Source: Ignavibacteriota bacterium (GTDB lineage Bacteria; Bacteroidota; Ignavibacteria; UBA10030; UBA6906). Taken from it: a stretch of DNA of 58,307 nt. The notes under the pieces are model-generated. The model searched no databases, had not been told where the DNA came from, and saw only the letters and a list, made by a program, of their open reading frames with translations. Position 1 is the first letter of the stretch; the number at the start of each line of letters is the position of its first letter. The stretch lies in NCBI GenBank assembly GCA_003158475.1, contig PMJR01000116.1, forward strand, positions 245 through 58,551, written 5' to 3'. Shown piece by piece: positions 9,977-18,908 of this stretch. The position numbers were made by a program, and so were the translations under genes.

Positions 9977-10809
9977 ATCCTCCCCGTGATGCCGTTGAAT
10001 ATCATCTCCACTGCAAGAACAAAGACGACGAGAGCGAAAAGCCTTCTCAGGAATGTTGTTCGCGCAGCGACCAGGAGCCGGGACCCGAAGAGGGAGCCGG
10101 CGAGAACACCGAGCATGACGGGCATTGCAAGCTCGGGGACGATATATCCACGCGCGATGTAGATTCCCGCGCTCGCCGCGGCGGTCACCCCGATCATGAA
10201 GTTCGACGTGGTCGTGGATACCTTGAAGGGGATCCGCATGATCCGGTCCATGGCGATCACCTTCACCGCACCGGAACCTATTCCAAGCAGACCCGAAAGG
10301 CCTCCTGCGATAATCATGAGCCCGAACCCGGGCGCGACGCCCGTGACGTTGTACGGCTGGCGGCGCCCATCCAGCGGATACGTTCCGTTCAGACCCAGGC
10401 GGAGAGCCGCTCCGTCGGGTTGAAGGGCCCCTGAATCATCGTGGGAGGCGCGGAGCGATTGGAGGGCGGAGGAGACCAGGACGAAGCCGAAGACGACGGC
10501 GATAACGCCCGTTGAAAGGACCCCCGCAAGGGCAGCCCCGCCGAGCGCCCCCGCCGTCGTCGCCACCTCCAGGAACATGCCGATCCGGATATTCGTGTAC
10601 CCCTCACGGACGTACGCGGCTGCAGCGCCGGACGACGTAGCAATAACCGAGATAAGCGAGGCACCGATGGCATAGCGGATGTCGATCCCGAATGCCAGTG
10701 TCATCAGAGGGATGATCACGACGCCCCCCCCCAGTCCGGTGAGAGCGCCGAGCAGGCCGGCGAGGAGCGAACCGGCAAAGAGAAGTGATGAAAGAACGAT
10801 GTACGACAT
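9973..10809 (-). CDS. TSUP family (TauE/SafE) anion transporter
   Basis: This 278-residue membrane protein shows two related halves with Gly-rich signatures: LLGALTGLGGGVVIIPLMTL near the N-terminus and GGLSGLLGIGSGAVKV in the second half. These are typical of TSUP/DUF81 sulfite or organosulfonate exporters. About seven or eight hydrophobic helices are visible. The family moves sulfite, sulfoacetate or related anions across the inner membrane; no sulfur-metabolism gene lies nearby to fix the substrate. The gene is coupled by an ATGA overlap to the DUF1634 gene. Confidence 0.87.
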   Translation of the reverse strand: MSYIVLSSLLFAGSLLAGLLGALTGLGGGVVIIPLMTLAFGIDIRYAIGASLISVIATSSGAAAAYVREGYTNIRIGMFLEVATTAGALGGAALAGVLSTGVIAVVFGFVLVSSALQSLRASHDDSGALQPDGAALRLGLNGTYPLDGRRQPYNVTGVAPGFGLMIIAGGLSGLLGIGSGAVKVIAMDRIMRIPFKVSTTTSNFMIGVTAAASAGIYIARGYIVPELAMPVMLGVLAGSLFGSRLLVAARTTFLRRLFALVVFVLAVEMIFNGITGRI

Positions 10810-10838
10810 CAGGAGATTGCACGCAGAAATGAGAAGAA

Positions 10839-10865
10839 GGGGCCCTCCTCCGGAGGGAAGGCCCC
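10839..10865 (-). terminator. Putative intrinsic terminator hairpin
   Basis: GGGGCC (10839-10844) pairs with GGCCCC (10860-10865), and CCTCC/GGAGG (10847-10856) forms an inner stem. On the minus strand the hairpin is followed by a pyrimidine-rich TTCTTCTC. It lies just after the stop of the T9SS-tail relic and before the TSUP gene, as expected for a terminator of the lost gene. The U-tract is weak. Confidence 0.5.
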
Positions 10866-10872
10866 GTGATTC

Positions 10873-11055
10873 TTACTTAACAAGGACCATCTTTTTGAGC
10901 GAGGTATGTTCCCCGCTCACCAGCCGGTAGAAATACGCCCCGTTGGCAAGCGATGTTCCATCGAACGCAACATTGTATTCGGTCCCCGTTTGTGTCATCC
11001 CATCATAGAGTGTCGCAACCTCATCTATTGATGGCACCCCCTGCGGTCTTGTTGT
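10873..11055 (-). pseudogene. Relic of a T9SS cargo protein (C-terminal sorting domain only)
   Basis: The minus-strand frame ending at the TAA at 10873-10875 encodes 60 residues that match the end of a type IX secretion type A sorting domain: IDEVATLYDGMTQTG, then LANGAYFYRL, and a terminal KKMVLVK. The SLANGAYFYRLVSG segment and basic hydrophobic end are the same features as in the complete cargo genes of this window. An in-frame stop at 11056-11058 closes the frame, with no start codon or N-terminal domain. This is the stub of a gene that was deleted or rearranged. Confidence 0.7.
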
Positions 11056-11338
11056 TCAGTGATTCCGCCCCTGACCCATCTCTTCACATAGTAAACTGGC
11101 CCAATCTCTCTCTGTATTGAATCCCGACAAAACTAATACATTTCATAAGGAACCACTGTGACGGCGCGCAACTCGATCTGTACACATATGTGACGCTGAA
11201 TGGAGATTCAGATAAGGTAAAATCCACACAGGAATTGGCCACTTCCGTGGACGATGCACACACCGTCCGCAGTGTGATCGAAAGCACAATCGGAAGGTCC
11301 GCAGATTGATCGACGACGTATTTGTAAGTGAGAACGTG
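11056..11338. other. Gene-poor stretch with a possible start-less coding remnant
   Basis: No complete gene is supported here. On the plus strand, 11121-11309 is open for 62 codons between two TGA stops and has protein-like composition (QLDLYTYVTLNGDSDKVK, ending TIGRSAD) but no ATG, GTG or RBS at a sensible place. It may be the 3' end of another decayed gene next to the T9SS relic. No homology was recognised. Confidence 0.3.
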
Positions 11339-11638
11339 TCAGACTATCCGCTCGAGCGGGACCTGGAACAAGCGGATCCGGTCGTCCGGCCTCGCGATCC
11401 CTTTGTTTGTCTCATTGATGTTCTCGATCAATGTCTCGAGGGCGGGCTGATCGGTGAAGGCGATCATCAGCATCGTGTTCACCCCGGGAAAACTCCTGGT
11501 CCCGAGATGGGCCTCGGTGCCGTGTCCCTTCCCCTTCACCTGTTCCCACCGTGTGTAATAGTCGATCCCGATTTTCTCAAGGATCTCCATCACGCGTGCG
11601 GTATAGACTTCATTGCAGACGACGAACGCCATCTTCAT
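11339..11638 (-). CDS. PG0541-type transporter-associated, PII-like protein
   Basis: This 99-residue protein starts MKMAFVVCNEVYTARVMEIL and contains a ferredoxin-like alternation (VNTMLMIAFTDQPALETLIENI), as in the PG0541 family. These are small PII-like proteins found next to RND-type efflux genes in Bacteroidota and some other phyla. The ATG overlaps the RND pump stop by 4 nt, so it is made with the pump. A regulatory or ligand-sensing role on the pump is inferred from genomic association. The PII T-loop and its uridylylation Tyr are not recognisable. Confidence 0.7.
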   Translation of the reverse strand: MKMAFVVCNEVYTARVMEILEKIGIDYYTRWEQVKGKGHGTEAHLGTRSFPGVNTMLMIAFTDQPALETLIENINETNKGIARPDDRIRLFQVPLERIV

Positions 11639-14600
11639 GGTCCGGTCTCCCTTTGAATGATCGGCTCAGTGTGATGAAGCCGCCGCGTGATCCAGTTGAA
11701 CGCGGCGCGGAACGAAAAATCGTCGATGATCGAATACACGACCGGCACAAGGAACAGTGTGAGCAACGTCGATGTGATGAGCCCCCCGATCACCGCCTGT
11801 CCCATGGGGGAGCGGAACTCGCTCCCTTCGCCCATGGCGAAAGCGACCGGCATCATCCCGAATATCATTGCAAACGTGGTCATCAAGATGGGACGAAGCC
11901 GTGTCGCGCCGGCGTTGACAAGGGCCGGGGTTCTCTCCATCCCCCGTTCCCGCAGGACGTTCGCATAGTCGACGAGCAGAATGCCGTTTTTCGTCACCAG
12001 TCCCATCAGCATGATAATGCCGATCATCGAGATGACGGAGAGCGCGCTGCCGAAGACCAGGAGCGCGAACACCGCCCCGATAAGGGACATCGGGAGTGCA
12101 AGCATGATGGAGAAGGGGAGGGCAAAGCTCTCGAACTGGGCCGCGAGAACGATGTAGACGAACACCACCGCGAGGGCGAGGGCGATCAGGATATTCACAA
12201 ACGACTCCGCCTGTTGTTCGCCCGACCCGGTCACACCGACCGAGTAGCCGGGGGGTGCATCCAGAACGCGTGTCCGTTTCGTGATGTCGCCCAGCACATC
12301 CCCGAGGAGCCGGCCGGAGGTATTCGCGTCGATGCGTATCTCCCGCTGCCTGTCGAACCTGTTGATCCTGGAAGGCCCCGAGCCGGGGCCAATGTCCGCC
12401 ACGTAGTAGACGGGGACGAGGAGCTTCTGCTGGCCCGGAGAGTCCTTCGACCCCTTGATCGTAAGGTTCCGGATGCTCTCCAGGGACGTCCTGTCGCCGC
12501 TGGCGAGCCGCACCCTGACATCAATCTGATCCCCCCCTTCGGAATACTGTGTCGCGACGGCGCCGTCGACCATCGCGCGGATCCCCGTCGCGATAAGCCC
12601 GACGTTGACCCCGAGGTCCGAGGCCTTCTCTCTGTCGATGCGGATGCGCACCTCCGGTTTCGACGTCTCCAGGCTGTTTTCAACATCCACCGCGCCGGGT
12701 GTCGTGCGGACAATCGCCTCGACCCTGCCGGCAAGGTTCTGAAGCGTTCCGAGATCCTCCCCCCGGACGCTCATGATCACCGGCTTGGCACCCCCTCCCG
12801 GCCCCTGGGCGACCTGGATGCTCAGGTTGGCCCCGGGGACATCCGCCAGATCGCGGCGCACCTCCCCCATGATGCTCTCGATCCCCTTCCGCCCGGTGTT
12901 CTTCTTGACGAGCTTCACAAGCACGTTCCCCCTCGTCACGGGATCGTTCCCCGCGCCGATTGTCGTCAGTGTTGCGGTCACCTCCGGCCGTCTCTTGAGC
13001 ACCTCCTCGATACGCGCGCAGATCGCTCCGGTCTGCTCGAGTGAGCTTCCCGGGGCGGCGTTCACGCCGATCGTGAACTCACTCTGGTCGCTGTTCGGGA
13101 AAAACGCCGAGCCGAGAAACCGTGTCAGGAAGAGGCTGAGGAAGAAAATCAGCACCGCGCCGCCGATCACCGCGAGCCGGTGGGCGAGCGACCAGGCGAT
13201 CGCCTTCTGGTAACGCCGGCTCAGAAGCTCGAAGGAGTGGTTGAAATAGTAGAGACCGGTCCGGAGGATATTCCCCCCGGGGGAGAGATCCTCATCCTCT
13301 TTCCTCAGCCACCGGGATGCCAGCATCGGCGTGAGCGTGAAGGCGACGAACAGCGAGACGAGAACGGCCACGGCGACGGTGATGCCGAACTGGTAGAAGA
13401 AACGGCCGATGATCCCCGTCATGAATGCGACAGGAACGAACACCGCCACCACGGTGAACGTCGTCGCCATGACCGCCAGTCCGATCTCGCTCGTGGCGGC
13501 CTTCGCCGCCTCCACCTGAGTCGCCCCCTCGTGCATGTGCCTGTAGATGTTCTCGATGACGACGATCGCATCGTCGATGAGGAGACCGACCGCCAGCGAC
13601 AGCGCCATCAGCGACATGACGTTGAGCGTAAAGTTCAGGGCGTACATGATGATGAAGCTCGCGATGATCGATGTCGGGAGCGCGATCGCGCTGATGATCG
13701 TCGGCCGGAGGTTGGCCAGGAAGAGGTACACCACGATCACCGCGAGGATGCCGCCGTACAGGATGTCGAATATGACGTCGTCGACGGTCTCACGGATGAA
13801 TATGCTGTTGTCGCGCGCAATCGCGATCTGCATGTCGCCGGGGATCTCCTTCCGGAGGCGCTCGACCTGGGCCTTGATCGCCCCGGCCACCTGCACCGTG
13901 TTGCTCCCCGACTGCTTCTGGACGTTCAGGCCGACCGCGCGCTGTCCGTTCATGCGCGCGAGGCTCGTCCGTTCCTTGACGCCGTCATTCACGGCCGCAA
14001 CGTCCGCGAGGTGGACGACTTTCCCCCCCGGGGTCGCCACGATGACGCCGTTGAACTGATCCACGCTCGTGTATTTCCCCATGGTCCGCAGCAGAAGCTG
14101 GCGCGGCCCGCTGATGAGGTTCCCCGCGGGGACCTCCATGTTCGCGGAGGCGACGCCCTGCACCAGATCCTGGATCGAGAGGTTATACGCCTGCATTCGG
14201 GCCGCGTCGACCTCGATCTGAATTTCGCGCTCGTCCCCTCCCACAAGGTCCACCGAGCCGACCCCCGGGACGTTCTCGAGCCTCTTCTTGATGACATCCT
14301 TGGTGTAGGTCGTTATCGATTTGCCGGACCTGCTCCCGGACACGGTGAGCGTCAGAATGGGAAGACTTGCCGGGTCGAATCTCGTGACCACGGGATCGTC
14401 GATTTCAGCCGGGAGGTTCGCGCGGGCGGCCGCAATCTTTTCGCGCACTTCCTGTGCCGCCAGCTTCCCGTCGATTTCCAGCTTGAACTGGACGATAACG
14501 AGGGAGAGCCCCTCCTGCGACGTCGACTGGATGTGGTCGACACCCGCGATGGGGTTGACGGCGTCCTCGATCTTCTTCGTGACGTCCGATTCGATCTGCT

Positions 14601-14769
14601 CGGGGCCTGCCCCCCGGAGGACCGTCGTCACCGTGACGAACGGTATGTCGACATCGGGGAACTGATCAATATTGAGCTTCGAATAGGAGAAGAGGCCGAG
14701 CACGATAAGTGCGAATATCATCATCGTCGCAAAGACAGGCCGCTCAATCGATACATCGGCAAGTTTCAT
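11635..14769 (-). CDS. RND efflux pump, HAE1 (AcrB-like) permease
   Basis: This 1044-residue protein has the usual RND length. It begins MKLADVSIERPVFATMMIFALIVLGLFSY, which is TM1 with the RPV/FA motif, followed by the periplasmic pore domain (FPDVDIPFVTVTT, GAGPEQIESDVTKKIE). The TM4 segment LAVGLLIDDAIVVIENI carries the paired Asp residues of the proton relay. A second half repeats the plan and ends with MMPVAFAMGEGSEFRSPMG and GGLITSTLLTLFLVP. HAE1 pumps export hydrophobic and amphiphilic compounds using the proton gradient. Adaptor and outer-membrane genes precede it and a MarR gene heads the operon. Confidence 0.95.
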   Translation of the reverse strand: MKLADVSIERPVFATMMIFALIVLGLFSYSKLNIDQFPDVDIPFVTVTTVLRGAGPEQIESDVTKKIEDAVNPIAGVDHIQSTSQEGLSLVIVQFKLEIDGKLAAQEVREKIAAARANLPAEIDDPVVTRFDPASLPILTLTVSGSRSGKSITTYTKDVIKKRLENVPGVGSVDLVGGDEREIQIEVDAARMQAYNLSIQDLVQGVASANMEVPAGNLISGPRQLLLRTMGKYTSVDQFNGVIVATPGGKVVHLADVAAVNDGVKERTSLARMNGQRAVGLNVQKQSGSNTVQVAGAIKAQVERLRKEIPGDMQIAIARDNSIFIRETVDDVIFDILYGGILAVIVVYLFLANLRPTIISAIALPTSIIASFIIMYALNFTLNVMSLMALSLAVGLLIDDAIVVIENIYRHMHEGATQVEAAKAATSEIGLAVMATTFTVVAVFVPVAFMTGIIGRFFYQFGITVAVAVLVSLFVAFTLTPMLASRWLRKEDEDLSPGGNILRTGLYYFNHSFELLSRRYQKAIAWSLAHRLAVIGGAVLIFFLSLFLTRFLGSAFFPNSDQSEFTIGVNAAPGSSLEQTGAICARIEEVLKRRPEVTATLTTIGAGNDPVTRGNVLVKLVKKNTGRKGIESIMGEVRRDLADVPGANLSIQVAQGPGGGAKPVIMSVRGEDLGTLQNLAGRVEAIVRTTPGAVDVENSLETSKPEVRIRIDREKASDLGVNVGLIATGIRAMVDGAVATQYSEGGDQIDVRVRLASGDRTSLESIRNLTIKGSKDSPGQQKLLVPVYYVADIGPGSGPSRINRFDRQREIRIDANTSGRLLGDVLGDITKRTRVLDAPPGYSVGVTGSGEQQAESFVNILIALALAVVFVYIVLAAQFESFALPFSIMLALPMSLIGAVFALLVFGSALSVISMIGIIMLMGLVTKNGILLVDYANVLRERGMERTPALVNAGATRLRPILMTTFAMIFGMMPVAFAMGEGSEFRSPMGQAVIGGLITSTLLTLFLVPVVYSIIDDFSFRAAFNWITRRLHHTEPIIQRETGP

Positions 14770-14801
14770 CCGGACCCCGTCGTCAGATCAGATTCATGCT
14801 G

Positions 14802-15857
14802 TTACCTGTTCACCACCGTCACGCGGGAGCTGTCCTTGAGGTTGTTGATCCCCACAGTCGCCACCGTGTCGTGCTCCGCCAGTCCCTGGAGGATCGCCGT
14901 CCGTTCCCCGTCCGTGGCGCCGACGGTCACGGGAACCTGGAAGGATCGTCCGCCGCGGATGACGAACACGCGGCTTGTCACCCCGTCGGTCTGCACGGCA
15001 CTCGCGGGAACAGCCAGCGGCTTCCCGGGAGGTGAAATGCTCAGATCGACCTTCACGAACATCCCCGGTTTGAACCAGCGGTCCGGCGTGTTCGCGAAGA
15101 GCGCTTTCACCTCAAAGGACCGGGAGCGGACGTCCGCCGACTTCGAGAGCTGGATGAGCTTCCCTGCGACCTTCCCTTCCGGCTTTGCCTCGGAGTAGAC
15201 GGATGCCTCCTGTCCCAGCGCGACGTGCGTGACATCGGTCTCATTCAGACTGAACGTGACCTTCATCCTGTCGATGTCCGCCACGGTCACCAGGACCTCC
15301 CCGGGAACCGTCAGATCGCCCAGGCTCACATTCACCGCGGTCACAACCCCCGCGATCGGCGTCCAGAGCTCGACGGCGCTCCGCGCAGCATCGAAGTTCG
15401 CCTTCGCGACATCGTACGCCGTCTGCGCACCATCCAGGGACTGGAGCGCCACCGCCCCCTCGGCGTAGAGTGATTTCATGCGCTCGAGCGACTTCCCGGC
15501 GTTCCGGTACCCCGCTTCCGCCTGGTAGTACTGTGACGATGTCCCCCGTTTGTCAAGACCGACCGTCACCTCTCCCTTCCGCACACGGATGCCGACAGAG
15601 ACGTTAATCGCCGTGACCCGCTCGGAGATTTTCGCAACGATGTTTGCCTGCTCCTCCCCCTCCAGGGAGCCCGTATATTCCCTCGTCACGATCAGGGGAG
15701 CCCGCCCGGCGACCGCCGTTTCGACCGGCACGATCTGCGCTGCGACCCCGCTTCCGGATTTTGATTGATCATCCCTCGCCTGCCCGCAGCCGGAAGTGAG
15801 GAGCGAGGATCCCCCCAGAACCGCCATCAGGGCGAGGGAAAACGACTGGACATTCAT
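14802..15857 (-). CDS. RND efflux periplasmic adaptor lipoprotein
   Basis: This 351-residue membrane-fusion protein has a signal peptide ending in a lipobox (SLLTSGC, Cys about residue 24), so it is probably lipid-anchored in the inner membrane. Features include the lipoyl-like segment VTREYTGSLEGEEQANIVAKISE and a short helical hairpin. A long beta-barrel region (RMKVTFSLNETDVTHVALGQ) and a C-terminal membrane-proximal domain follow. The ATG at 15857 has GAGG 6 nt upstream; a GTG at 15869 is in frame but lacks an RBS. It connects the RND pump (33 bp downstream) with the TolC-like channel encoded just upstream. Confidence 0.9.
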   Translation of the reverse strand: MNVQSFSLALMAVLGGSSLLTSGCGQARDDQSKSGSGVAAQIVPVETAVAGRAPLIVTREYTGSLEGEEQANIVAKISERVTAINVSVGIRVRKGEVTVGLDKRGTSSQYYQAEAGYRNAGKSLERMKSLYAEGAVALQSLDGAQTAYDVAKANFDAARSAVELWTPIAGVVTAVNVSLGDLTVPGEVLVTVADIDRMKVTFSLNETDVTHVALGQEASVYSEAKPEGKVAGKLIQLSKSADVRSRSFEVKALFANTPDRWFKPGMFVKVDLSISPPGKPLAVPASAVQTDGVTSRVFVIRGGRSFQVPVTVGATDGERTAILQGLAEHDTVATVGINNLKDSSRVTVVNR

Positions 15858-15880
15858 TCTATGCCTCACTGTATGCGTTG

Positions 15881-17242
15881 TCAGTGTCTGACGTTATACC
15901 CTGCCGCGTTTTCCCATTCCGCCTTTGCAACAAGGAAATCATATATGGCCTGTGCATGGGTCGCCCGGGCCCGCGTCATCGCAACCTGCGAGTCCAGGAG
16001 CTCGAGCTGCGTCCCGACCCCGCTCCTGTAGCGCGTCCCGGCGATCCTGACGGCCTTTTCCGCCTGAGCGATGTTGCGCTCCTGCCCCACGATCCGCTTC
16101 TTCGCCTCCGCCATCCTGAGTTCGGCCGCCTGGAGCTGTATCCTCAGACCCTCCTCCGCTTTGAGCCGGGCGTAGTGGACCTTGTCCCGGTCTATCATCG
16201 CCTCTTCGGTCCGGGCGCTCGTCTTGAACCCGTCGAACAGGGGGAACGAGAGCTGCAGCCCGACGTTGGCCGATGTCGCCCAGAGGTAGTTCTTGAATGC
16301 AAATGTGTTGTCCTGAGTCTGGTACTGATAGGACCCGACGAGGCTGAGCGTTGGAAAGAAGTTCGCCCGTTCAACGCTGATGTTCTTGTCGAGAATTTCT
16401 TCCTGGAGGGCGAGCTGCAGGATCGCTGGATTGGAGGAGAACGCGTTACGCCGGGCTTCCTCCATGACCTCCCGCGAAACATCGTCGAACGCGAACCCGC
16501 CGGTCACCCCGACCTCCGTCTCTAGAGGGATGGCGAGGAGGTTCTTGAGCGAGTTCAGCGAGAGCGCAAGCGCATTTTCCGCCGAGATGAGGAGCGGCTC
16601 AGTGTTTGCGAGCTCCACTTCAGCCCGCAGCAGTTCGTACTCGGCAGCGTTGCCGTGTGCAAACTGCAGACGGACATTCTCGACGTTCGACCGGACGACG
16701 TCAAGCCCCTGCCTGTTTGCCCCGGCGAGTTCGCCTGCGAGGAGCACGGCATAAAACGCCTTCTTCACGGAAAGGGTCACGTCCTGGGTGGTTGCGCGGT
16801 AGCCCTCCTCGGCGAAATCATGGTATGTGTGGGCGATATCAAGCGCCACACCGACCTTGCGGCTGAAGAGCACCTGTGAGAGGGATGCCCCCAGAATGTA
16901 GGAATTGTCGGAGCCGAGCTCCAAAGTTTCGGTGGAGTTCCCCGGATTGAAAACCGAGTTGGGCGGGAGAAAGAGGACCGGAAGTCTGATATTGCGGGTG
17001 TAGAGTCCCATGATCGAAATCTGCGGCAGCGCACCGGCCCAGGCCTCGTTCACCTGCGCGTCCGCTTTGTTACGTTCCTTCTCCGCGATCATCACATCGC
17101 GGTTTTGCCCGAGCGCGAGGGCGATGGCGCTGTCGAGCGTCAGCGTGATCTTCGTTCCGGGCAGGGAGTCATGCTCCCCCTGCGCCGAAGACTGCGCGTG
17201 GAGAATCAGGAGAAGAACGATGAGTACCCGTTTCACATCCAT
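15881..17242 (-). CDS. TolC-family outer-membrane efflux channel
   Basis: This 453-residue protein has a signal peptide (VLIVLLLILHAQSSAQG) and two OEP repeats rich in long amphipathic helices. These begin LTLDSAIALALGQNRDVMIAEKERNKADAQVNEA, the standard TolC-family opening, and the second repeat ends with AGTRYRSGVGTQLELLDSQVAMTRA. The ATG at 17242 is preferred over an upstream in-frame start because AAGGGG lies 6 nt before it and the signal peptide begins there. It forms the outer-membrane exit duct of the RND pump and may also serve the MacAB-type exporter at 4440-8010, which has no channel gene of its own. Confidence 0.9.
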   Translation of the reverse strand: MDVKRVLIVLLLILHAQSSAQGEHDSLPGTKITLTLDSAIALALGQNRDVMIAEKERNKADAQVNEAWAGALPQISIMGLYTRNIRLPVLFLPPNSVFNPGNSTETLELGSDNSYILGASLSQVLFSRKVGVALDIAHTYHDFAEEGYRATTQDVTLSVKKAFYAVLLAGELAGANRQGLDVVRSNVENVRLQFAHGNAAEYELLRAEVELANTEPLLISAENALALSLNSLKNLLAIPLETEVGVTGGFAFDDVSREVMEEARRNAFSSNPAILQLALQEEILDKNISVERANFFPTLSLVGSYQYQTQDNTFAFKNYLWATSANVGLQLSFPLFDGFKTSARTEEAMIDRDKVHYARLKAEEGLRIQLQAAELRMAEAKKRIVGQERNIAQAEKAVRIAGTRYRSGVGTQLELLDSQVAMTRARATHAQAIYDFLVAKAEWENAAGYNVRH

Positions 17243-17307
17243 GGAGTTCCCCTTGGATCCTTTCCCCTTTGGTTGCTGCGAACAGACCGGAGCGCGCTGC
17301 GCCGCCG

Positions 17308-17751
17308 TCACGTGCGGGGCAGAGCCGCAGTGATTTTCCTGTACAGCGAGAGAAGCTGGTCCTGTTCGCGCTCATCGAGCGCCATGAGCATTGCGCGTCC
17401 AAGGCCGAGGATCGTGTCCGCCACGACCCGATGCAGGCCGGCGCCTTCATCCGTCAGGGCCACGCGGACGACGCGCCGGTCTTCGAGCGACCGGTGCCGG
17501 GAGACCAGTCCCCTTTCCACGAGCCTGTCGACAATGAGCGTCGCGCTGCTTACCGTGAGTCTTATTTTCAGCGCCAGCTCGCTCATCGTGCATTCCCCGT
17601 CCTGCCCGAGGAAAAATATCACGCTCCCGTCATGCTTGCTCAGGGCACTCATCTTCTCGTGCGCGAGGTTGTCCTGCCATTGCATATACCGGTCGCCGAT
17701 CTTCCTGAATTCGGCCATTAATTCGGCGGCCTTCCTGTCGATGTTCTCCAT
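17308..17751 (-). CDS. MarR-family transcriptional regulator
   Basis: This 147-residue protein has a winged helix-turn-helix: MSELALKIRLTVSSATLIVDRLVERGLVSRHRSLEDRRVVRVALTDEG. The SLEDRR wing is the MarR signature. Dimerisation helices flank the domain. MarR proteins are dimeric repressors that often release DNA on binding phenolic or other efflux substrates. It is the first gene of the marR-tolC-adaptor-RND-PII-like operon, and a near-perfect palindrome lies 18-40 nt upstream of its start, so autoregulation and control of the pump are likely. Confidence 0.88.
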   Translation of the reverse strand: MENIDRKAAELMAEFRKIGDRYMQWQDNLAHEKMSALSKHDGSVIFFLGQDGECTMSELALKIRLTVSSATLIVDRLVERGLVSRHRSLEDRRVVRVALTDEGAGLHRVVADTILGLGRAMLMALDEREQDQLLSLYRKITAALPRT

Positions 17752-17769
17752 TTGTCCTACAGGAATTCG

Positions 17770-17790
17770 ATATTTGAATAATTCGAATAT
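17770..17790. promoter_or_regulatory. Probable MarR operator upstream of the efflux operon
   Basis: ATATTTGAAT (17770-17779), one centre base, then ATTCGAATAT (17781-17790) form a 21-bp inverted repeat matching at 9 of 10 positions per arm. It lies in an AT-rich patch 19 bp before the MarR start. A TTGACA that could serve as a -35 element sits on the minus strand at 17820-17815. Size, symmetry and position fit a MarR dimer site. No clear -10 hexamer is seen. Confidence 0.6.
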
Positions 17791-17912
17791 TTAATTAAGA
17801 AACTTTTCCGTCATTGTCAAGCCCTGATTCTCTTGAGTGTGCAAAGCAGGTTGTGTACCATGTGTGGCACTCCGGGCGCCCGGGGGAAAATCAGATCAGT
17901 TGGGGACGGACT

Positions 17913-18869
17913 ATGAACATCGTCATACTCGACGGCTACACGCTCAATCCGGGAGATCTCTCGTGGGATGGGCTCGAGGGGGCCGGCACGTGCACAATCT
18001 ACGAACGGACGCCCGAAGAGGATGTCGTATCCCGCGCACAGGACGCAGAAATTCTGCTCACGAACAAGACTCCGATCAGGGGTGAGGTGATCGCACAGCT
18101 CCCACGGCTCAAGTACATCGGCGTTCTTGCCACCGGCTACAACATCGTGGACGTGGCTGCGGCAACAGCGCGGGGGATCACCGTGACGAATGTCCCATCG
18201 TACGGGACAATGTCCGTGGTGCAGCTCGTATTCGCCCACCTGTTCAATCTGACACACCGCATCGGACACCATACCGGGGCCGTCCGGAACGGCCGCTGGT
18301 CAGAGAGCCTGGATTTCAGCTTCCGGGACTACCCGCTGATCGAGGTGAGCGGATTGACAATCGGAATCGTGGGGACCGGCCGAATCGGGGGCGCCACGGC
18401 ACAAGCCGCTCTTGCATTCGGGATGATCGCCCTCTGCTCCGAAACACCGTCAGGGCGGGGAGCTCCGCCCGGCGTACGCAGAACGTCGCTCGACGAAGTC
18501 TTCTCCGCGAGCGACGTGGTCAGTCTTCACTGCCCGCTCACTCCTGCCACAAGGGAGCTTGTGAACGGGGACCGGCTCGCGCAGATGAAGCACTCCTCGT
18601 TTCTGATCAACACAAGCAGGGGACAGCTGATTGACGAGAATGCGCTCGCGGAAGCACTGAACATCGGGAGGATTGCCGGCGCGGGGCTCGACGTGCTCAC
18701 ACTCGAGCCCCCGCGTGGCGATAACCCTCTCCTCACCGCAAAGAACTGCTTCATCACACCGCACTTTGCCTGGGCGACAACTGCAGCGCGCGGGCGCCTG
18801 ATGGCGGAAGTCACGGAAAACGTCCTGGCGTTCCTCGCGGGGAAGGAGAGGAACGTCCTGAACGGTTGA
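17913..18869 (+). CDS. D-2-hydroxyacid dehydrogenase, HprA (glycerate dehydrogenase)-like
   Basis: This 318-residue NAD(P)-dependent dehydrogenase starts MNIVILDGYTLNPGDLSWDGLE, the opening typical of hydroxypyruvate reductase/glycerate dehydrogenases. The Rossmann motif is GIVGTGRIG. The catalytic triad of the family is visible as Arg in NTSRGQ, Glu in LEPP and His in TPHFAW. It would interconvert hydroxypyruvate or glyoxylate with D-glycerate or glycolate. ATG 17913 fits this N-terminus and has GGGGA upstream; an earlier in-frame ATG at 17814 adds 33 residues unlike the family. It is convergent with a second dehydrogenase of the same superfamily. Confidence 0.82.
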   Translation: MNIVILDGYTLNPGDLSWDGLEGAGTCTIYERTPEEDVVSRAQDAEILLTNKTPIRGEVIAQLPRLKYIGVLATGYNIVDVAAATARGITVTNVPSYGTMSVVQLVFAHLFNLTHRIGHHTGAVRNGRWSESLDFSFRDYPLIEVSGLTIGIVGTGRIGGATAQAALAFGMIALCSETPSGRGAPPGVRRTSLDEVFSASDVVSLHCPLTPATRELVNGDRLAQMKHSSFLINTSRGQLIDENALAEALNIGRIAGAGLDVLTLEPPRGDNPLLTAKNCFITPHFAWATTAARGRLMAEVTENVLAFLAGKERNVLNG

Positions 18870-18908
18870 TCCTCGGGTTGCGCCCCGCACACCGTCCGGA
18901 AGAACCGG

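Noticed and set aside
11084-11287. 67-codon minus-strand frame next to the T9SS relic
   Set aside because: No RBS and no homology is recognised; the opposite strand carries a more protein-like, though start-less, frame.
13180-15198. 672-codon plus-strand open frame across the RND pump and adaptor
   Set aside because: It spans two well-supported genes on the other strand and shows the Arg/Asp/His-rich shadow composition.
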